From positions 9,547,001-9,611,000 of the forward strand of contig NC_092561.1 of NCBI RefSeq assembly GCF_037975245.1: a DNA stretch of 64,000 nt. Reading direction: 5' to 3'. Below, piece after piece: positions 1-14,599 of the stretch. Both the position numbers and the translations under genes were made by a program. The stretch is from Apostichopus japonicus (Eukaryota; Echinodermata; Holothuroidea; Aspidochirotida; Stichopodidae). Position 1 is the first letter of the stretch. Every line of letters begins with the position of its first letter. Under the pieces are notes generated by a model. That model was given only the letters and a program-made list of their open reading frames with translations, did no database searches and was not told the DNA's origin.

Positions 1-3000
1 CTTTGACCTGGTAAAGAAAGAAAACCCCTCTGGACAAATTTGTTTACATTTTATAAATAATATCTCTCTAGTATCCATAGAAATCATAACAAGGATTAAT
101 AGCTGTCGCATTTGAAAAAAGCCGGTCAATATCGGCCCATCCATGCGGTAATCTGCTACTTCCTAATAACTTATAGAAACTCAAATTAGCAAATTTATAT
201 CTTCTTCTTATCGGTTGGGGAGAGGGAGGGTGGGGGGTGTGGGGTTTGTGGATATCAGCTACATAACAAATTGCAAGATCCTTCCTTAATTATACTAAAT
301 TTAATTGTATTAAATGGGAGGAAAAAAGTAATCAGCTCATAGGTATAATAGGGTCCTAATATGTCACCCTTGCTCACCCACCCGCACCCCCCTACCCTCT
401 CTCTCTTCGAAGAAATAAACTAAAGCTACTCATGGTTTGTGTTATATAACGTATCACTTGCCTTCGCCGTACCGTAGGTTTTCGGAATTGAGTAGTCCGA
501 TTTAAAAAATGCCTTCGGTTCTTTTAACTTTAAGATGGAGACTACCCCGCAGTATATTTAGTCTGATGAATAGATGAAGACAATCCAGCAGTGACATTTA
601 TCCCTATACCTAATTATGTGTCTTTGATTATATTATGATGGCAACACTTCCAAAACGTTAAGAAAACCACCACAGTTTTGCTCAATTTAGCATGATTTTT
701 ATAAATCTATTGTTACTACTGTAGTACCCAATATTCAGTTGCAGTTTATGATCTCAATTGTCTAGAGAAATACTTCCACCGGGCTAGATAACTTTCAATT
801 CACAGCGCGTACTCCCTCACCTCGTATAACCGTATTGAATACCTCGCTCTAGCATCTGGCAATTGTTTGTGTGTGTGTATGGCCATCTCCCTTCTGTAAT
901 TGCCATCCTCTTGAGCAAGCATTGCTCTTCTCATATTGCTCTTGATGATCCTTATCAATCTTCATCATCCTTCACCTTTTCGTTGCTCTTGATTCACCAA
1001 CTAACTGTTCATCATCTGGTCAACATTTTTGTGGTTCTGTGTTTGTGCCGTCTGATCTGTTGCCATCGGCAATCACAATTTGAAGAAAATACTGGGTATA
1101 ATATTTGGTCAATATTGTCCAAAATTAGCGCCTGAGTGTGCGAATTTGCAACTCCTTGATGTTTTGAGCCTGTCTTGGAATGAAAAAAAAGTATAAAAGA
1201 TAAAAAAAATCCTCCCCTGTGCTCATGAGTGGGTACTGGTTCTATAACCTGGTTAATCTCCTGTCAACAAACTGAGAGCAAATAAAAGAGTAAAATTTTA
1301 TGATCAGTTTTCATAATTAACTCCCAGGAGCTACCTGCCAATTATTTTGTTGTCCCTCCAGAAGTGGTGACCAGTTTTGTCATGGGTATTCTAGGGACTC
1401 CCTAAATGCCGATAATAACATTTTTGGGGGGACACAGTTTCCAAACCTGGTCAAATGTTGTACCTTAGAGGGGTTGATTTATACTGACACTGTGCTTCCT
1501 AAACTGGTTAATATGTTTGACCGGAGTTTCCAGGAGGTTAACAACCTCTGATTTGAGTATCAAAGCAACAGCAAGTTTTGAACAAGTAGTGTTAGAATGT
1601 GGCCATTTGTAAATAGTCAAATCTGCTATATAAGGTCATCTTTATTTTACCATATTTCAAGTTCATATTTGTAAAACTCTGCTTACTTTAGAATTTTCAT
1701 AATAAATAATACAGACCAAAAATGTGATCAAGATGCCCCTGTTTAGATCCCCTTACTGGAATAATCTTTAGACAAGGATTAAGAAACAAGGGATAATGCT
1801 CCAATTGCAATGCTCAAGATTTTGGTCCATTAGGAAAAATGTTTTAAGGGTCAAAGTAAGACTTCAGTTGATTTGTATTTAAATGTATCAATCCAAAGGT
1901 CTTTGTAATTGAACCTGGATGGAAAAGCTGCTTTCCTTCCTACTTGCACAGTAGATTTTCTTGAATAGCACCCTCTATTTTAGCTGTTCAGTCTTGCTAA
2001 ACGTTCTTTCCCATTAGCTAGCAATAGAGAGTTACACATGTATTTATGGTACTGGATGTCAAAGTCTGATAGCGCCCTCTAATTTGCCTGTATTCTGAGT
2101 TGGAAGTTTTGTGAGTAGGAGCACATAGTTTACCATCACAGGATCATATTTTCATGGCATAGGTGACCATGCAGCTAGCTACATAGAGTGGCACATGACT
2201 TGGTGTTAAAGCATGGGGTTGTCCAATTGCAGTATACACTGTACCTTCTTCTAACTGTAAAGTGTCCAAATTTTCTTCTGCCCATTATTATGTTGTTTAT
2301 TTCAAAGATGACTGAAATAAAGTTCTATGAATGGATGAATGAATGAAAAAAAGTGACAAGGAACCCCTCTAAAAGTCATTACTCCAACTATATTTAATTC
2401 AAAAATTTAGATCCCCCTTCCCCAACCCCTGATGATATGGTACCATCTTGGGCCCTGGGTGTAAAGAAATGGTCAGTAATAACAACTAAACTATCATAAT
2501 TTTCTTTTAAACTTCACTCATAAAGGTTTCCAGCTTAGGTTTGTCTTTCCTTGTTTGTGTATAAATATATTTAGTGTGTGAACCCTCAAATAGTCAAGGA
2601 TGTATTTAACTTCTTTTTTTTTACCTGGGGAGAGGGGTTGTTGTTTTGCAATGGGTGTGGATGGAGAGGGGCATTGAAAAAGACTTTGGAAAGAGTCTCA
2701 TAAATTGAAGAAAAAGAAAAAAGAAAAATAGTAAGATGAATGTTTGAACGTGCTTTCCCCGTTGAATATACCCCAGTGGTAGAGGGGAAGGAGTGAACCT
2801 AGGACAAAGTTAATTGGGGCGACAGGGTGCATGGGTGGAAAATTGCACTTTTATAGCTGTTTTGAGACTCTCAAAATATTCTGAAGGTCATTTATAGCAA
2901 AGTTCTCTTTCATTCCCCAGCTGCAATTTGATCAGAAACCTTCCCCAATATATATTTTGTTCCCCTTTCATATGCCTCCAGTTTCGAAGCCTCGGTCATC

Positions 3001-5344
3001 CATTGACATAAATATGCTCGAATGAAAAAAACAATACATCTATACCAACAAGATGAACTCTTGTTGTCAAAAAAAAAAAAAACGAAATAAAGAAGGGGAA
3101 AAGAAAAACAGAAAGTTAAACTTTAATATATTGCCGCTTTTCTCGATAAAGATTCTTTAAGTATTCTACTACTTGAGGCCATATGTTGATGACTTTACAG
3201 CTTTATTGAATGTCTGTCATGCTTGAGATTAGATTATACAGTTCAAATGTACTCTCACAATGAAGAAATCATGACCCCTTGCTGAATGGGATCGATAAAA
3301 GATCTTGATTGAAAGACTCTTAAGACATCCCCTCGAAGGGGGGACGCCTCTCGCCGGTATCTCGCCTACGTTGCGGTCTTACGCTTGTTTTGAACTGGCA
3401 AACTCCGCTCTGACTCAAAAACAATCTTTAACCACGCCGTCCGTCCAGAGGGGAAGGCGGGTCGTGGAAAAATTGTTGAACAAATTCACAATGAATGGTT
3501 AAGATTATTAGCCTACAAAAACGTATATTAGAAGTTGCATTCTCGGCTCTCGTTGGATAACTTTATCGATCGTAGCTTAAATATGTGACAATGACTGCTT
3601 GCAAAGACGTTTCGACTGAAATCTCCAAAATTTGTGATGGCAATTTGATTAAATAGGGATGTGTGATCATGTGTCACATTTTGAAGTGAATCATTAGGGA
3701 AAGGGATGGTGGTGAACGGGGGGCGGCAGACGTTTCAAAGGAATCGCTGAAATTACATTATTATCTGATGTTAATTGGTTTCACACTTTATTCTTCGCAC
3801 AGCCTTATCTTTATTTTTAATCGATTCACATCTAGTAGCATTATATCGGCAGATGATCGTTTTCTACTCTATGCTCTCAACACCATTACTTTGAGATGTG
3901 AATGTTTTTCCACATGGCTTCAAAAAGTTCCCAAATGCTGTTCATTTGCAGTTCAAATCATTAATTTCTTATTTCAAGTTATGAAGAAACTTTTTCATAT
4001 TTGTGATTGACTTTAATAGTAAAGTTTTTCACACATGGTAAATACAGTGAAATATGATGTATCCCATATCGCATTGCAAACTGCTATGCAAAATGAATTA
4101 CAAACTGCTATGCAAAATTTACAAACTGTGCAAATATGTATAGTAGTTCTTGTACACAGGAACCAGGATGGTAACATTCAGAGCCCTCAAAACTACTACG
4201 CAAAATATGGAACACAAAATGATTCCTGGAATATTGTCAACGAAAAACATTACAAAGGTTTCTGTACAAACAGATGTATTAATAGAATCAAATGGGAATT
4301 ATTTACCACAAAAATAAAAGTATTACTATAGGTTAAATTTGATAAAATTAATCAAGCTTTCATAGTTTATTGTTCAGCTAGGTCATTGTGCCAGTCATAT
4401 CTTAGATCCATACTCAGTAATTTATATATTTTTTTATTTTGGGGGGATAAATTTCACTGAAACCCTTGCCTTGATGAGGGGTGATATTCCACAGGATTTT
4501 GATCTTGATAAGTTAATAGCGGAAGAGAAATCAAATTAATAAGGTCAGTATTGAACTAAATTTCATCCAATAGAGAGTCTTGTACAGATTTTGTTGGAAA
4601 ATGTGGCCAACCATTGTTGCATTTCTTCAACATATCCCTGCCCCTTCTCTGGTTTTCTGTTACTTCTTCCCCTCCCCCCCCCTTTGTTATGTGCATTAAT
4701 CGCCTCATATCCTCCACTCTTTTACCCATCTAGCCTTTTCGAATCTTGCCTTTGTCAAAAAAAAAATTTACACTTGTCTGCACCTCAGGTCGGCCAGCAG
4801 GTGATGGCACACTTTTACCTGCTATATGTACATAACATATGGAACGGTATTGAAATTCTAACAGATTCAGAAAAATGTAAGTGTACTGTTTGTCGCAGTA
4901 CTCACACAATAGGATTTGAATGAATAAACACCGCATTCCAGATATTGTATAGGGGACCCTGATTTCTTAGCGCGTAATCTAAACAAAGCAAGCCGATTTA
5001 AACACATTCCAATTGCTGACAACATACCTTATAAGGATACTTAGACAATAGGAGAGGTATTTGCCTATTGTCATGCTCGCTCTGATAACGTGTTTATTCT
5101 TCAGACTATGTCATCTCTCTCCTAGGTGTCGGATTACAGATCATAGGGCGGGGTACCTTTCTATTTTACACTCTAAACAACAAAAGTTTTAAATATTCTC
5201 GCAGAGGTATGTGTCCCCATTGTGGATAGAGAGCATCGGGTGGAGCATCTTTACGTCTGAGCAGAATAGTAGTATGGGATTAAAAAATTTGATTACCGAA
5301 GCCATTTCCAATTCAGTCCAACTTGAGTTGGGCATAAGGACTTC
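1..5344. other. Non-coding, no gene recognised
   Basis: The stretch is AT-rich with short open frames only, none with recognisable protein or splice context. It holds small simple repeats (GAATG at 2330), poly-A at 3069-3082, and a compact GC-richer patch at 3320-3480 (CCCCTCGAAGGGG palindrome) with no assigned role. A local duplication (CAAACTGCTATGCAAAAT) lies near 4078-4118. It is probably intron or upstream sequence. Confidence 0.5.
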
Positions 5345-5700
5345 TTGAAATTTTCTCAAAGTATAAAAAAAAAATAAAAAAAAAAAGTATCGAAAAGAAA
5401 AACAAACAAGAATAAAAGAAATTTGCTGTCAGGTGCAGGGAAACTGTTTAGATTTGGTTTTGCAAAATAGACAGAAAAATGTGAAAGAATTCTGGAAACT
5501 TTGACTTTTATGTAGCACTGATAAACTTTTGAAATTTTCTCAGAGTATAAAAAAAATATATATTTCGAAAAGAAAAACAAACAAGAATAAAAGAAATTTG
5601 CTGTCAGGTGTAGGAAAAAATTTTAGGTTTGGTTTGCCAAATAGACAGAAAAATGTGAAAGAATTCTGGGAACTTTGACTTTTATGTAGCAGTGATAAAA
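5345..5700. repeat. Tandem duplication, period 184 bp
   Basis: Unit 1 is 5345-5528 and unit 2 is 5529-5700. Both read TTGAAATTTTCTCA.AGTATA ... AAATTTGCTGTCAGGTG ... TTTGACTTTTATGTAGCA. The copies differ mainly in A-run length, so the event is fairly recent. Confidence 0.92.
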
Positions 5701-8700
5701 TCTCTGCTAACGCCATATGGGCACATGATTATAACTCGATGTTTTGTAAATTGTCCTATGCATAGTCCACACACCTTTTGAACAAAGAGGAAAAGAAAGA
5801 AAGGTGTAAAAGACATTGTTTTGATCTCATGCTTGGTAACCTATGATTGTGTCACCACAATAATGACTCGCTATCAATAGTTTAGAGGGTTCATCGGTTC
5901 ATAAGTTTTGTCTAGTCACTTTAAGGTGTCATCTTTAGGCTAAGTTGTCATGACAACCATTCCATTTTAACTTGTCTTATTATGTGGGGGTGTGTTTTGG
6001 TATTTTTAGTCTTTGTTATTTATTATTGTTGTTAATCCTGTTTCGGTTATTGTGGGGAATTGTATTTATCGCCGAGGCAGAACCTTCACGAACCTACATA
6101 GTTCAATGCCGACTTTTATCGAGTCAACTGCAGTACGTCCAACCACAGGCTTTCCACACCAACGGGGTTGTCCTGCTGTTCAAACGTAGGTAGTCAAATT
6201 TATTATACCCCTGGTATCTTGGCAATAACATATAATTTGCAGGGAAGATCATTTCACAGTCAAATTCTCAGCTTCTGTTTAGGTTTGATTCTATTTTTTT
6301 TGCGTGATATGTTTGAACACAGAGGAACGATTCAGATGTTTGCACCCAGGGCAAACTGTTCCAAGCAAAAGCACTGTTCCATACAGTATATACACGTCAT
6401 AACAGAGGCATGGCTGGTTGTATATTGTCAGTCACGTCTGCTCAATTTCAAAAGAGTTTTTATTAACGTAGGTCGTCGTAATATGCAAAGCTGATAACTG
6501 TTCAAAGGGCAAATTGATTAAGGGTGACTGCTCGTTGTGCAGACCTGAAAAAAGAAAAAAGTATAAAATTATATGTGGTTCTTGAGTTTGTGTGGTGAGG
6601 GGCAGGCAGATCCATATATACCATTGTGGGCAAACACAGTACGCCGAAGTGTGTTTATAACCAGTACGAGGGAATTAGATAAAGTTGACAAACAATTGAC
6701 TGGCGAAGGGTAAGTAAAATATGTTTACGCTGTCGGTCATATTTTTCGTCTTAATCTTATGTTGATACATCTGTAAAAGTTGAGTCACAAATAGTTCACA
6801 GCCCACAGGCTGGAGTTTATTCAGAATTGTAAATTGACAGGCATAGATCGTTCTGTAGAATTTTTAAGTCCTGGATCGACCTCTGGGGCCGCCTCCCAAT
6901 TTGAGCATGGTTTTACAATAAACTTGAAGGTCTCCAACATGTGTTACTTGCTTTACGTTGTAATCCACAAGAATTATTGTTCGAGATATAAACTTGCTGT
7001 CTCACATATCATGCATATCTGCTACATTTGTCACTCTTCTTAATAATGAATTAAGACCCCCCGCTAGATGTAAATTGGCCAATGCAACAAGGTGCAAAAA
7101 GGTCACATGCACTCTTACTGACCATCTTTGGGAGCTTTTTAGCATATGATATGCTGAATGACTTTAAGCCCTGAAGTAATAGTTCCTACATTTGTCATTC
7201 TTGTGGGGGGGGGGGGCAGTCATTTACAAGTTCACTGTAACAGAAATAATAGTAATAAAATAATTAGATTATAATAGATTAACTGAAACTGAATTACCCG
7301 GTTATGAATGCTTTCATTTTCCCTTTGGCTGGGCATGTTAAGCCTAATGTTCACAGTAGAGAACTCAAGGAGGATCTGAACCCGAAAGTAAAATCAAGAT
7401 CATAGGGTGGACGCTGGCGTATTCAGGATCAGTCCGGGTTTAGTCTTTATTACCTATCTGGGGGAAAGACAGGATCCTGATGCTCCCTTGCATTCACAAA
7501 TGTAAACAAGGCTTAAGAGGCCTACTGGTGAGGTCATTTACTCATTGGATTTGTAGGCTAAAGGGTAATATTGCCTTACCTAGGATATGACCCTGGATTA
7601 ATTTATTACCTGGTCGTTAGCAATGCGGGAGCAAAATATGACACTTGTCGACCTGACGGTAAACATTTGTATCATCCATTTACGATTGTTTGTTTCTTTG
7701 GGTGACAATTACCGGCAATCAGCAGCTTGTACAATTGGCCCCACATAATACTGTAGCATGTTAACACTGTAGGGTGTTGAGGGAAATCAAACATATAACC
7801 TAGAGAACAAGAAATTCAGTGTTTAGTCTCCTGTCTGCATATATCTGTATGGTTCAGAATCGTGCCAAGACCAAAGCTTGTTGCTTGGGACCATTGGATC
7901 TGTCGGGGATGTGAGATTTTATGGTGAGCCATGTATACATACCACCTGCCCTGCTATCCCACTCTACTCTTTCCCCCTCCCCCTCACCCCCCCTCCAATT
8001 GCTCTCTGATTGAATCTAGCTTTTCTCCTTGCTATGCATGCCCTTGTCTCTGCTGTAGAAATTGTGTTTGAGCCATGAGAATGTCAAGAAAAGAATTCCA
8101 GAACCGCAAAAGTCAGGAACTTCCAAAATTTGCTAGAAGATTTATTATTGACATCTCAAGACAAACATGGCCACAAATACAATTTATAAACACCCCTTCA
8201 TGATGAAGTATGAATGTATGTATGTATGTGCATAAATTTTGTGTGGTTTATTATATTTTTAGTAAAAACAATTCTCTAACCACAAAACTCCTGACTCCTA
8301 AAGCAAATTGATGGATTTTGTCAATTTGCAAAGTTCAAAATTTTGTTTACGGAAGTAGTGCTTTTGCACCGAATATGTGCGCAATTCTATCCTGCATATA
8401 TGTTGATTTTACAGCTCACAAATCTGGTTTTGAGAATGAGGAAAAATGTGGTAAATTGACTATGTCGAAAGAAACTTTTAATCTAATTAAAGGAGATGAT
8501 AATTAATTAATGGCTGAGGAATTTGTCGTGGTGATCGCCAACCGGGCCCTTGTGGGAACCGTATATACCCAGATATATCAGGTTTAGTCTTCTTGATTAA
8601 AAGATTAATGAACTGTCAATTGGACACAAACTATGTTACTATCTGCGGTAAAATTTAATTGGCTATCACTAATTGCCTAAACGTTCCAATCTATATATCG

Positions 8701-11041
8701 AGAGGTAAATTAAGAGAATGCCTGCGAGCCAGTATTAAGATAGTCCGTATAATTATACCCATTAAATTGTCTGTCTGGAGTGGTTTCCCCCGGCAACCTT
8801 CTCTACTTTATCGTCACCTGTTTGAAATCGTCGTTCGGATAAATGGGACGGTTAGCTTCTGAGTGGATATACGTCCGATCTCGTTAAAGGGCATCTCTTG
8901 TGGTCGGACTGTCGAACATTCTTTCATGGTAGGGTTACTCTAGTCAGACTCGCTACAAGGTTTAACTAACATTTAACTATACTGTACAGGCTAGAAATGA
9001 GGTCATTTAGGTCTACAGTTGTCTGGGGGGCTGATTCTGGAATGTGTGTCATGATATAACCAGTGCTAGTTATAAGCATTCTTATGCTAATGACAAAGAT
9101 TTAAAGGAGCTTATCAATTTGTCAATGATGTGTTATCTGCGCTCAGATTACAGTATCATATATGATAGACAATGATAGTATCTCGGTTCAACTCAACGTA
9201 CAGGATGTAGGTATTTCCAGGCCCTGTGGAGGCCCTGTCAAGGCCCTGTCGAGGCACTGTGGTCTAGCTACACAACAAAGGATATATAGTGAAGGTCTGT
9301 TAATTCTTCTTCGGAATGTCAAAGAAGACATAAATACCATACTGCTTACTACGACTTTAAATCTTTTACTCTCTCTGTTTATCGTTTTGTATTTTCAAGG
9401 TAGAACGACGTTAACAGTGTTGATATCTGAAACCAATGACATCATTAGGTCAATGTTCATATGGTTCAATATTTTAAGATTTAGGAATTTGGAAAAAAAA
9501 CCTTTGCAAAGCTGCTTAACGAGTGCTCTGTCAACTTCCTTGATATGGTGCAACTTGTAATGTTAATTTCCTACCAGATATCAATTGGGAATGTCCCTGG
9601 AATTGATAATCCTCTTGTTGAAAGTAAATGAACAACAGAAAAGTGACTGGGGAGTTAAAAAACAAACTTTTTTAAAATTGATCTGTATTTCCTTAAAGCT
9701 CACTTAAAAATTATCCCTGTTTACAAGTTTTTGTGTTAGACATAAAATCCTGCTTCTCTTCATTAGTGGGAAAACCAAGATCTTAATTATAGTTCTCTAT
9801 GTTTTATGAAATAGGGAAGGGGAACTATATATTTTATGAAATAGCTGGAAAGTGGACGTTGAAACAGGCAAAATATTTTCAAACTTGAAATATTTGAAAT
9901 AAATTCCTAGTTTCACAATTCCCCAAAAAGGGTTATTGTTCAATTGTTCTTATTTGAATCATGTTTTTGTTATTATTATTCCCCTGCTTAGTTTGGAAAG
10001 TGGTAAACTTACTTTCCTGTGGTTTTGTTGTTCCACAAAAAATACCTGCCAATAATTTTTATTAAAACACAAAGCACTTAGGAATGTGGTAGTCGGATAG
10101 CACAATACTGAAAAGACTGTTTTAGGCTTTAATATTGATTAGAGCTGAAAATTGGAATCCACTAGCAAATTTTTGTTCCTCCTTTTCACATGTAACCAAT
10201 TTACCCTTCTATCATGACTATTCTTAATCTGAATCTGAAAGCAGTTGCCTTTCAACCCACCAACCCCCCCTTGTTGTTTAATATTGACCCGGTCAGACCA
10301 GGCACCCGCCTCTCCATATTCCCGGTGCCGAGGATTTGTCGATTTGCCGCCCTGGCAACTAACGATCATCATCATCATCCTAGGCAGTCTGCATTCTGTA
10401 CAAGGTGGTAGTGGTTGGCGGTGTATGATAACAATAAACACACTCACTCACCCACTGCATGCAGCAGTACATTGTGTGGTGTGCTAGCTTACATTGGTTT
10501 AATACTTAACAAGCCCAGTCAGCCTTGATGCTAGCAAGCACAGTTGAAGCATCATGATGGAAGATTAGATTTACATACAGCATTGAACTCAAGCAGTGCA
10601 GACATTCCCATGAATAGGCCAAATCTCTCCAAGGGATTAAGCTAACTTCTGTTTGGTCTACGGACTTTTCTTTTAAGTACGTACTCTCCACAGGTTAACT
10701 TTTTTGTTGGATTTGTGCTGATGTAGCTTGAGTTCGTTGGGGGAGAGTTTACTCGGGGATGTCAGTGAGATTCGATCTTTTAATAGAGATTGGTCAATAC
10801 AAGATTTCTGGTTTCCCGAAACAGAGCATGTCTCGCTGTTCTTGACACTGTCAATTTTGAAGGAGGAGTTGTGTTTTCTTGTGGACTCATATCAGAGTGA
10901 TAAATTTCTGTCATTTAATTGACTCAGAAATTTTTTTTTTCCCCCATTACCCAAGTTTTGTTGCGAGTGAATATACTGGCGTTTGTTGGGGGTTTTTCGT
11001 TTTGTTTTCTGTTGGAAGGTTGTTTTGGCCAAAGCATTTCA
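5701..11041. other. Non-coding, no gene recognised
   Basis: No ORF here looks like a protein family or has paired splice sites. There are G runs at 7205, ATGT repeats at 8213-8228, and GGCCCTGT-type short repeats at 9220-9260. The longest frame (9162-9560) looks like chance. Confidence 0.5.
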
Positions 11042-11071
11042 TAGACAAGTGTGTCGTATAAACTAATCAAT

Positions 11072-11128
11072 ATGCCAGTCGGAACAGAATTGGATTTCCC
11101 AGAGAAAACTTGGGACGAAACCAGCATG
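11072..11128 (+). CDS. Possible alternative first coding exon (19 codons)
   Basis: An ATG with A at -3 opens a short peptide, MPVGTELDFPEKTWDETSM, that ends exactly at a consensus donor (ATG|GTGAGT, 11129-11134). An in-frame TAG lies upstream at 11042, as expected for a 5' UTR. The exon ends in phase 0, so it could join the phase-0 acceptor at 37256 to give a short navigator isoform of about 800 residues. It is not phase-compatible with the likely acceptor of the 34.4 kb exon. I do not recognise the peptide in any family. It could also be the first exon of an unrelated gene or a chance match. The splice joint is inference. Confidence 0.35.
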
Positions 11129-11159
11129 GTGAGTGTAGAATAATCTTGTAAACAGCGAC

Positions 11160-11332
11160 CGATTCACATGCTAGCATGCAATACTATTGTTCTGAAATAT
11201 TTTAAAAACTAACAATATAATTGTTATCATAATGTATCATAATTGTACTATATTATACTATATGCAACAATATTATATGTTTTATATGATAATATTATGA
11301 TACAATATTATTGTATGATACTATGTGAATCG
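11160..11332. mobile_element. AT-rich foldback / MITE-like element, 173 bp
   Basis: Perfect 10-bp ends CGATTCACAT / ATGTGAATCG continue into imperfect inverted similarity over about 33 bp. The interior is almost all AT and palindromic. No target duplication is clear. It starts 26 bp after the donor of the possible first exon. Confidence 0.55.
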
Positions 11333-12803
11333 AGTGGGTAACAGCTGGAGGATGCCAAAAATTTGGCAGATGCTGACAGTTTTGTTTATATATTCAGTTA
11401 ATCAAAATGTTTGGTACCGTTAGAGAAGGTGTGAATTTTGTTTTTTCGGTGTTGATTTTTTTCTCTTTGTTGGTCACCAGTATAAGGCTGTAAGCTTTTG
11501 TTTATACCAAAAGTACATATAGCTGGCCAGATGATATGAATATTAATTTATAAATTATATTTTTCTTACTTTTTTTTGGGTGGAGGGGGGGGGGGGTTGT
11601 TTGCATGTTTGTAATGTCTAGAAAATAACAAAAGACCTAATAATTGACATATATAATGAATGAAATTGTTTCTGGGAAGATAATGGTTATATAATTTGAT
11701 TGGGAGGGTTGGGGGGAACATATTTTTTTGAACTTCTGGAAAACTGTTAATGATTGTGAATTAACTTCTTTGATTAATGAGTTATTTTGTTAATGGCACA
11801 TTTTTCGTCATTATTAACGGCGATTAATCCTCTCGACTCGATCCATGCAATAATAAAAATTACCTAATTACTCCCAGTTCATTGTTCAATGTTGGATCAG
11901 TTTGTTCCAACAAATTTTGTGGACCATATTAAAGGATACCACCAAGAATGCAAGAATGTTCTCCAATGCTGTTTAAGAAATCCTTCGAACGGTCTCTTTG
12001 GTAACAGCTTTTTCCAATATCATCATCTCATATGATCCACGCACCCACTGCTACGTTCACATCAGAAGGCCGCACCGGTTTGATTTTGCGGACCTCTTGC
12101 GGAGTTGAACAGCGGGTAGGCCTAACACCTTGCCTGTAGGTAGTAAGATGAACCAATTGATAAAGGCTACGGTGAAACTTTTGATAACATGTGGTGTCCC
12201 TCCCCCTTGTCTGGTACAACCTGACTACAAAAACAAGGTTCAATTTTTTGGGGTCTTTATATATGTTAGATTTAGTCTAACATGTGTTTTGCAAACTTTT
12301 AAGACCAAGGTTGCTCCCGATTTACATAAGACTGGCTCATTTGAGACTGGCTAATTTTGTCTCAAGCAAGGAATTGTGGCATGTTGATTTGCCAATTATA
12401 TCAGTTACCCCTCTAGCAACTTTTGGAATTGATGTTTAAACTTGGGGGTGTGATTGTGTGGAGGGGTAGGGGGAGGGAGGGAGTGATGGTGGAGTGTTAT
12501 ATCCCATAATATTAGTGTCTGTCACAAACCTCCAAAAGCTTTTCACACATGCAACAAAACTTTTGGTTGCAAAAATTGCAAAATCAATTATCCATCAGCT
12601 AAAGGCACTTTCAATTCGTCAAATGTTTTCCTCCAACAAACTTTGTAAATATATGATGCATTGTAATTGAATTTATGAAAACGATATGACTGTATTTGAC
12701 ACATGTAATGCATTAATATGCATGTTTTACCTAGTGAAATTGCTGTCCCCCTCCCCCACCCCCCCCCACCCATCCCACTCTTAACAAAGTTCAAGTACGT
12801 AGT

Positions 12804-12858
12804 AGTTTTGAGCAAGTTTTATTGAGCAAGTTTTATTGAGCATGTTTTATTGAGCAAT
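12804..12858. repeat. 14-bp tandem repeat, 4 copies
   Basis: TTTTATTGAGCAAG repeated with minor changes. Confidence 0.85.
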
Positions 12859-14599
12859 ATGATATATAGTGTATAATATATTGGTAACAGGTTGATCTCT
12901 GTGTTGTGATTAGTTAAAACACATAGTATATATGACCTATGATGTATATTATCCCAAGTTTATCGTGATTCAGCTATATATACGTTCTGGCTAAAGTGCA
13001 CACTGTGCAGTTAGTGAATATTTAATTATATATATCAATTGCTGGTATCATGCAGAAACACACATACTGTACATACCCCGTCTTTGTATTCTATCGCTCA
13101 GAGGTTATTAGATTGTAAGCTTTAAAATTTGTTCCATCATTGCCATGTCATCCCAATATTGGATTATTCATAATCTAAACAGGAACCTCGATATTTAGTC
13201 AACAAAGACCTATGAAATCCTCTTGGATTGCAAAACATATTGCCTGATTCTGTTAAAACTGATATCAGCTTTAAATGATATAAATCAGTAAAATATTTGT
13301 CTATTCTGAAGTTAATGTGCATAGCATAATTGACTATTTATACAGTACATATGGGTTAAATGATACCCATGTTCATATTGTATGGCAGTTTGCCAGACAC
13401 GTTCCAACATTCTTCGTCACAGATGTAAATCATGGTGCAATCGTTGCCAACTTACACTGGAACATGAAAGAAAAGAAAAAAAACCTCAGTCTTTGTTAAT
13501 ATTTACAGTAACAGGCGAGGTAATTAAATAATCTAACGTACCAGCTGTTTGAAACAAAAGGGAGGAAGGCTTTTAAATTAGTTTTATTTACTGTAACATG
13601 TGATTTTAATAACATTTTGAAACTTTGAAAACATTTCCATGCTATCAGAAATTTGCGTCTGATTTGTTGCATCAGTGAACGGCTAATTGATTTAATGAAT
13701 CGTTAATGTCAGTCTGAATGTACCCTTTCCATCGTGTCGTAATTAATTTAACGAACATCTTCACAGTTTATCTACGGTCACAAAGCTTTAGTTTTCCTTT
13801 ACTACACGAAATAATCATTTTTTTTTTTGGGGGGGGGTGGAATAAACGCTTATTAAGTTGCAGTTAATTATACTGTTGAGTAGTCATATTGAGACTGGTA
13901 CATTCAGTCGTGCCCTGTGGCTTTCATGTATTAATACATAAAAATTCCCATAATGTTAGTCAAATGGGAAAATTTAATAAAGGACTGAAGAACTTGATCA
14001 GGCGATATGGTTGAGTTTAATATGAAGAGGAAGAAGGGAAGTCAGATTAAATTTTAATGTTGAGTTTTTATCTCGAATGGGAATTCCTTCAAATTTACAA
14101 ATATTTATCCCATCTTAAAGACAGACATTAAAAAATATCAGGAGTTGTGATTTATTTTTACACCTAAAATAAATATTCTTCAAATTAAAGTATCAGAAAT
14201 GAACTTTTGAAGAAGAAGAAATACCTTAGCCAAACATAAGAGCTATCCTGTCAGAGATGATATAGTTAAGCCAGCTGCGAGTCACCAGTTTCACTTCTCC
14301 TAATGTTACATAATAACCCTATTCCAGCCCCACCCCCCCTCCACCGCAGAGGCACTCCAAATTAAACTAAATGCATGGTGCGATATTATTCGTTCGAGAT
14401 GATCGAAGGCTATAAGATGCCTTGATCTCGACTCCGAGTGCGACAGTATGTAATCAGGTGATAATCGTCTCAAACATTTCCGATGACAAATGACAATTCA
14501 CATCTCTACCTCATTTCTGAGATGCAGCCGTTTAACACAACATTTGTACTACTGTATAGACATAACGTTCCTCTGTCATGCCTTGTAGACACAATGTAG

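Noticed and set aside
6834-6950. Peptide IDRSVEFLSPGSTSG resembling the well-known cloning-vector polylinker translation
   Set aside because: The DNA does not contain the polylinker restriction sites and the flanks are ordinary genomic sequence, so I treat it as coincidence rather than contamination.
9162-9560. 132-codon open frame on the + strand
   Set aside because: No recognisable family, ordinary intronic composition and no paired splice sites; likely chance.
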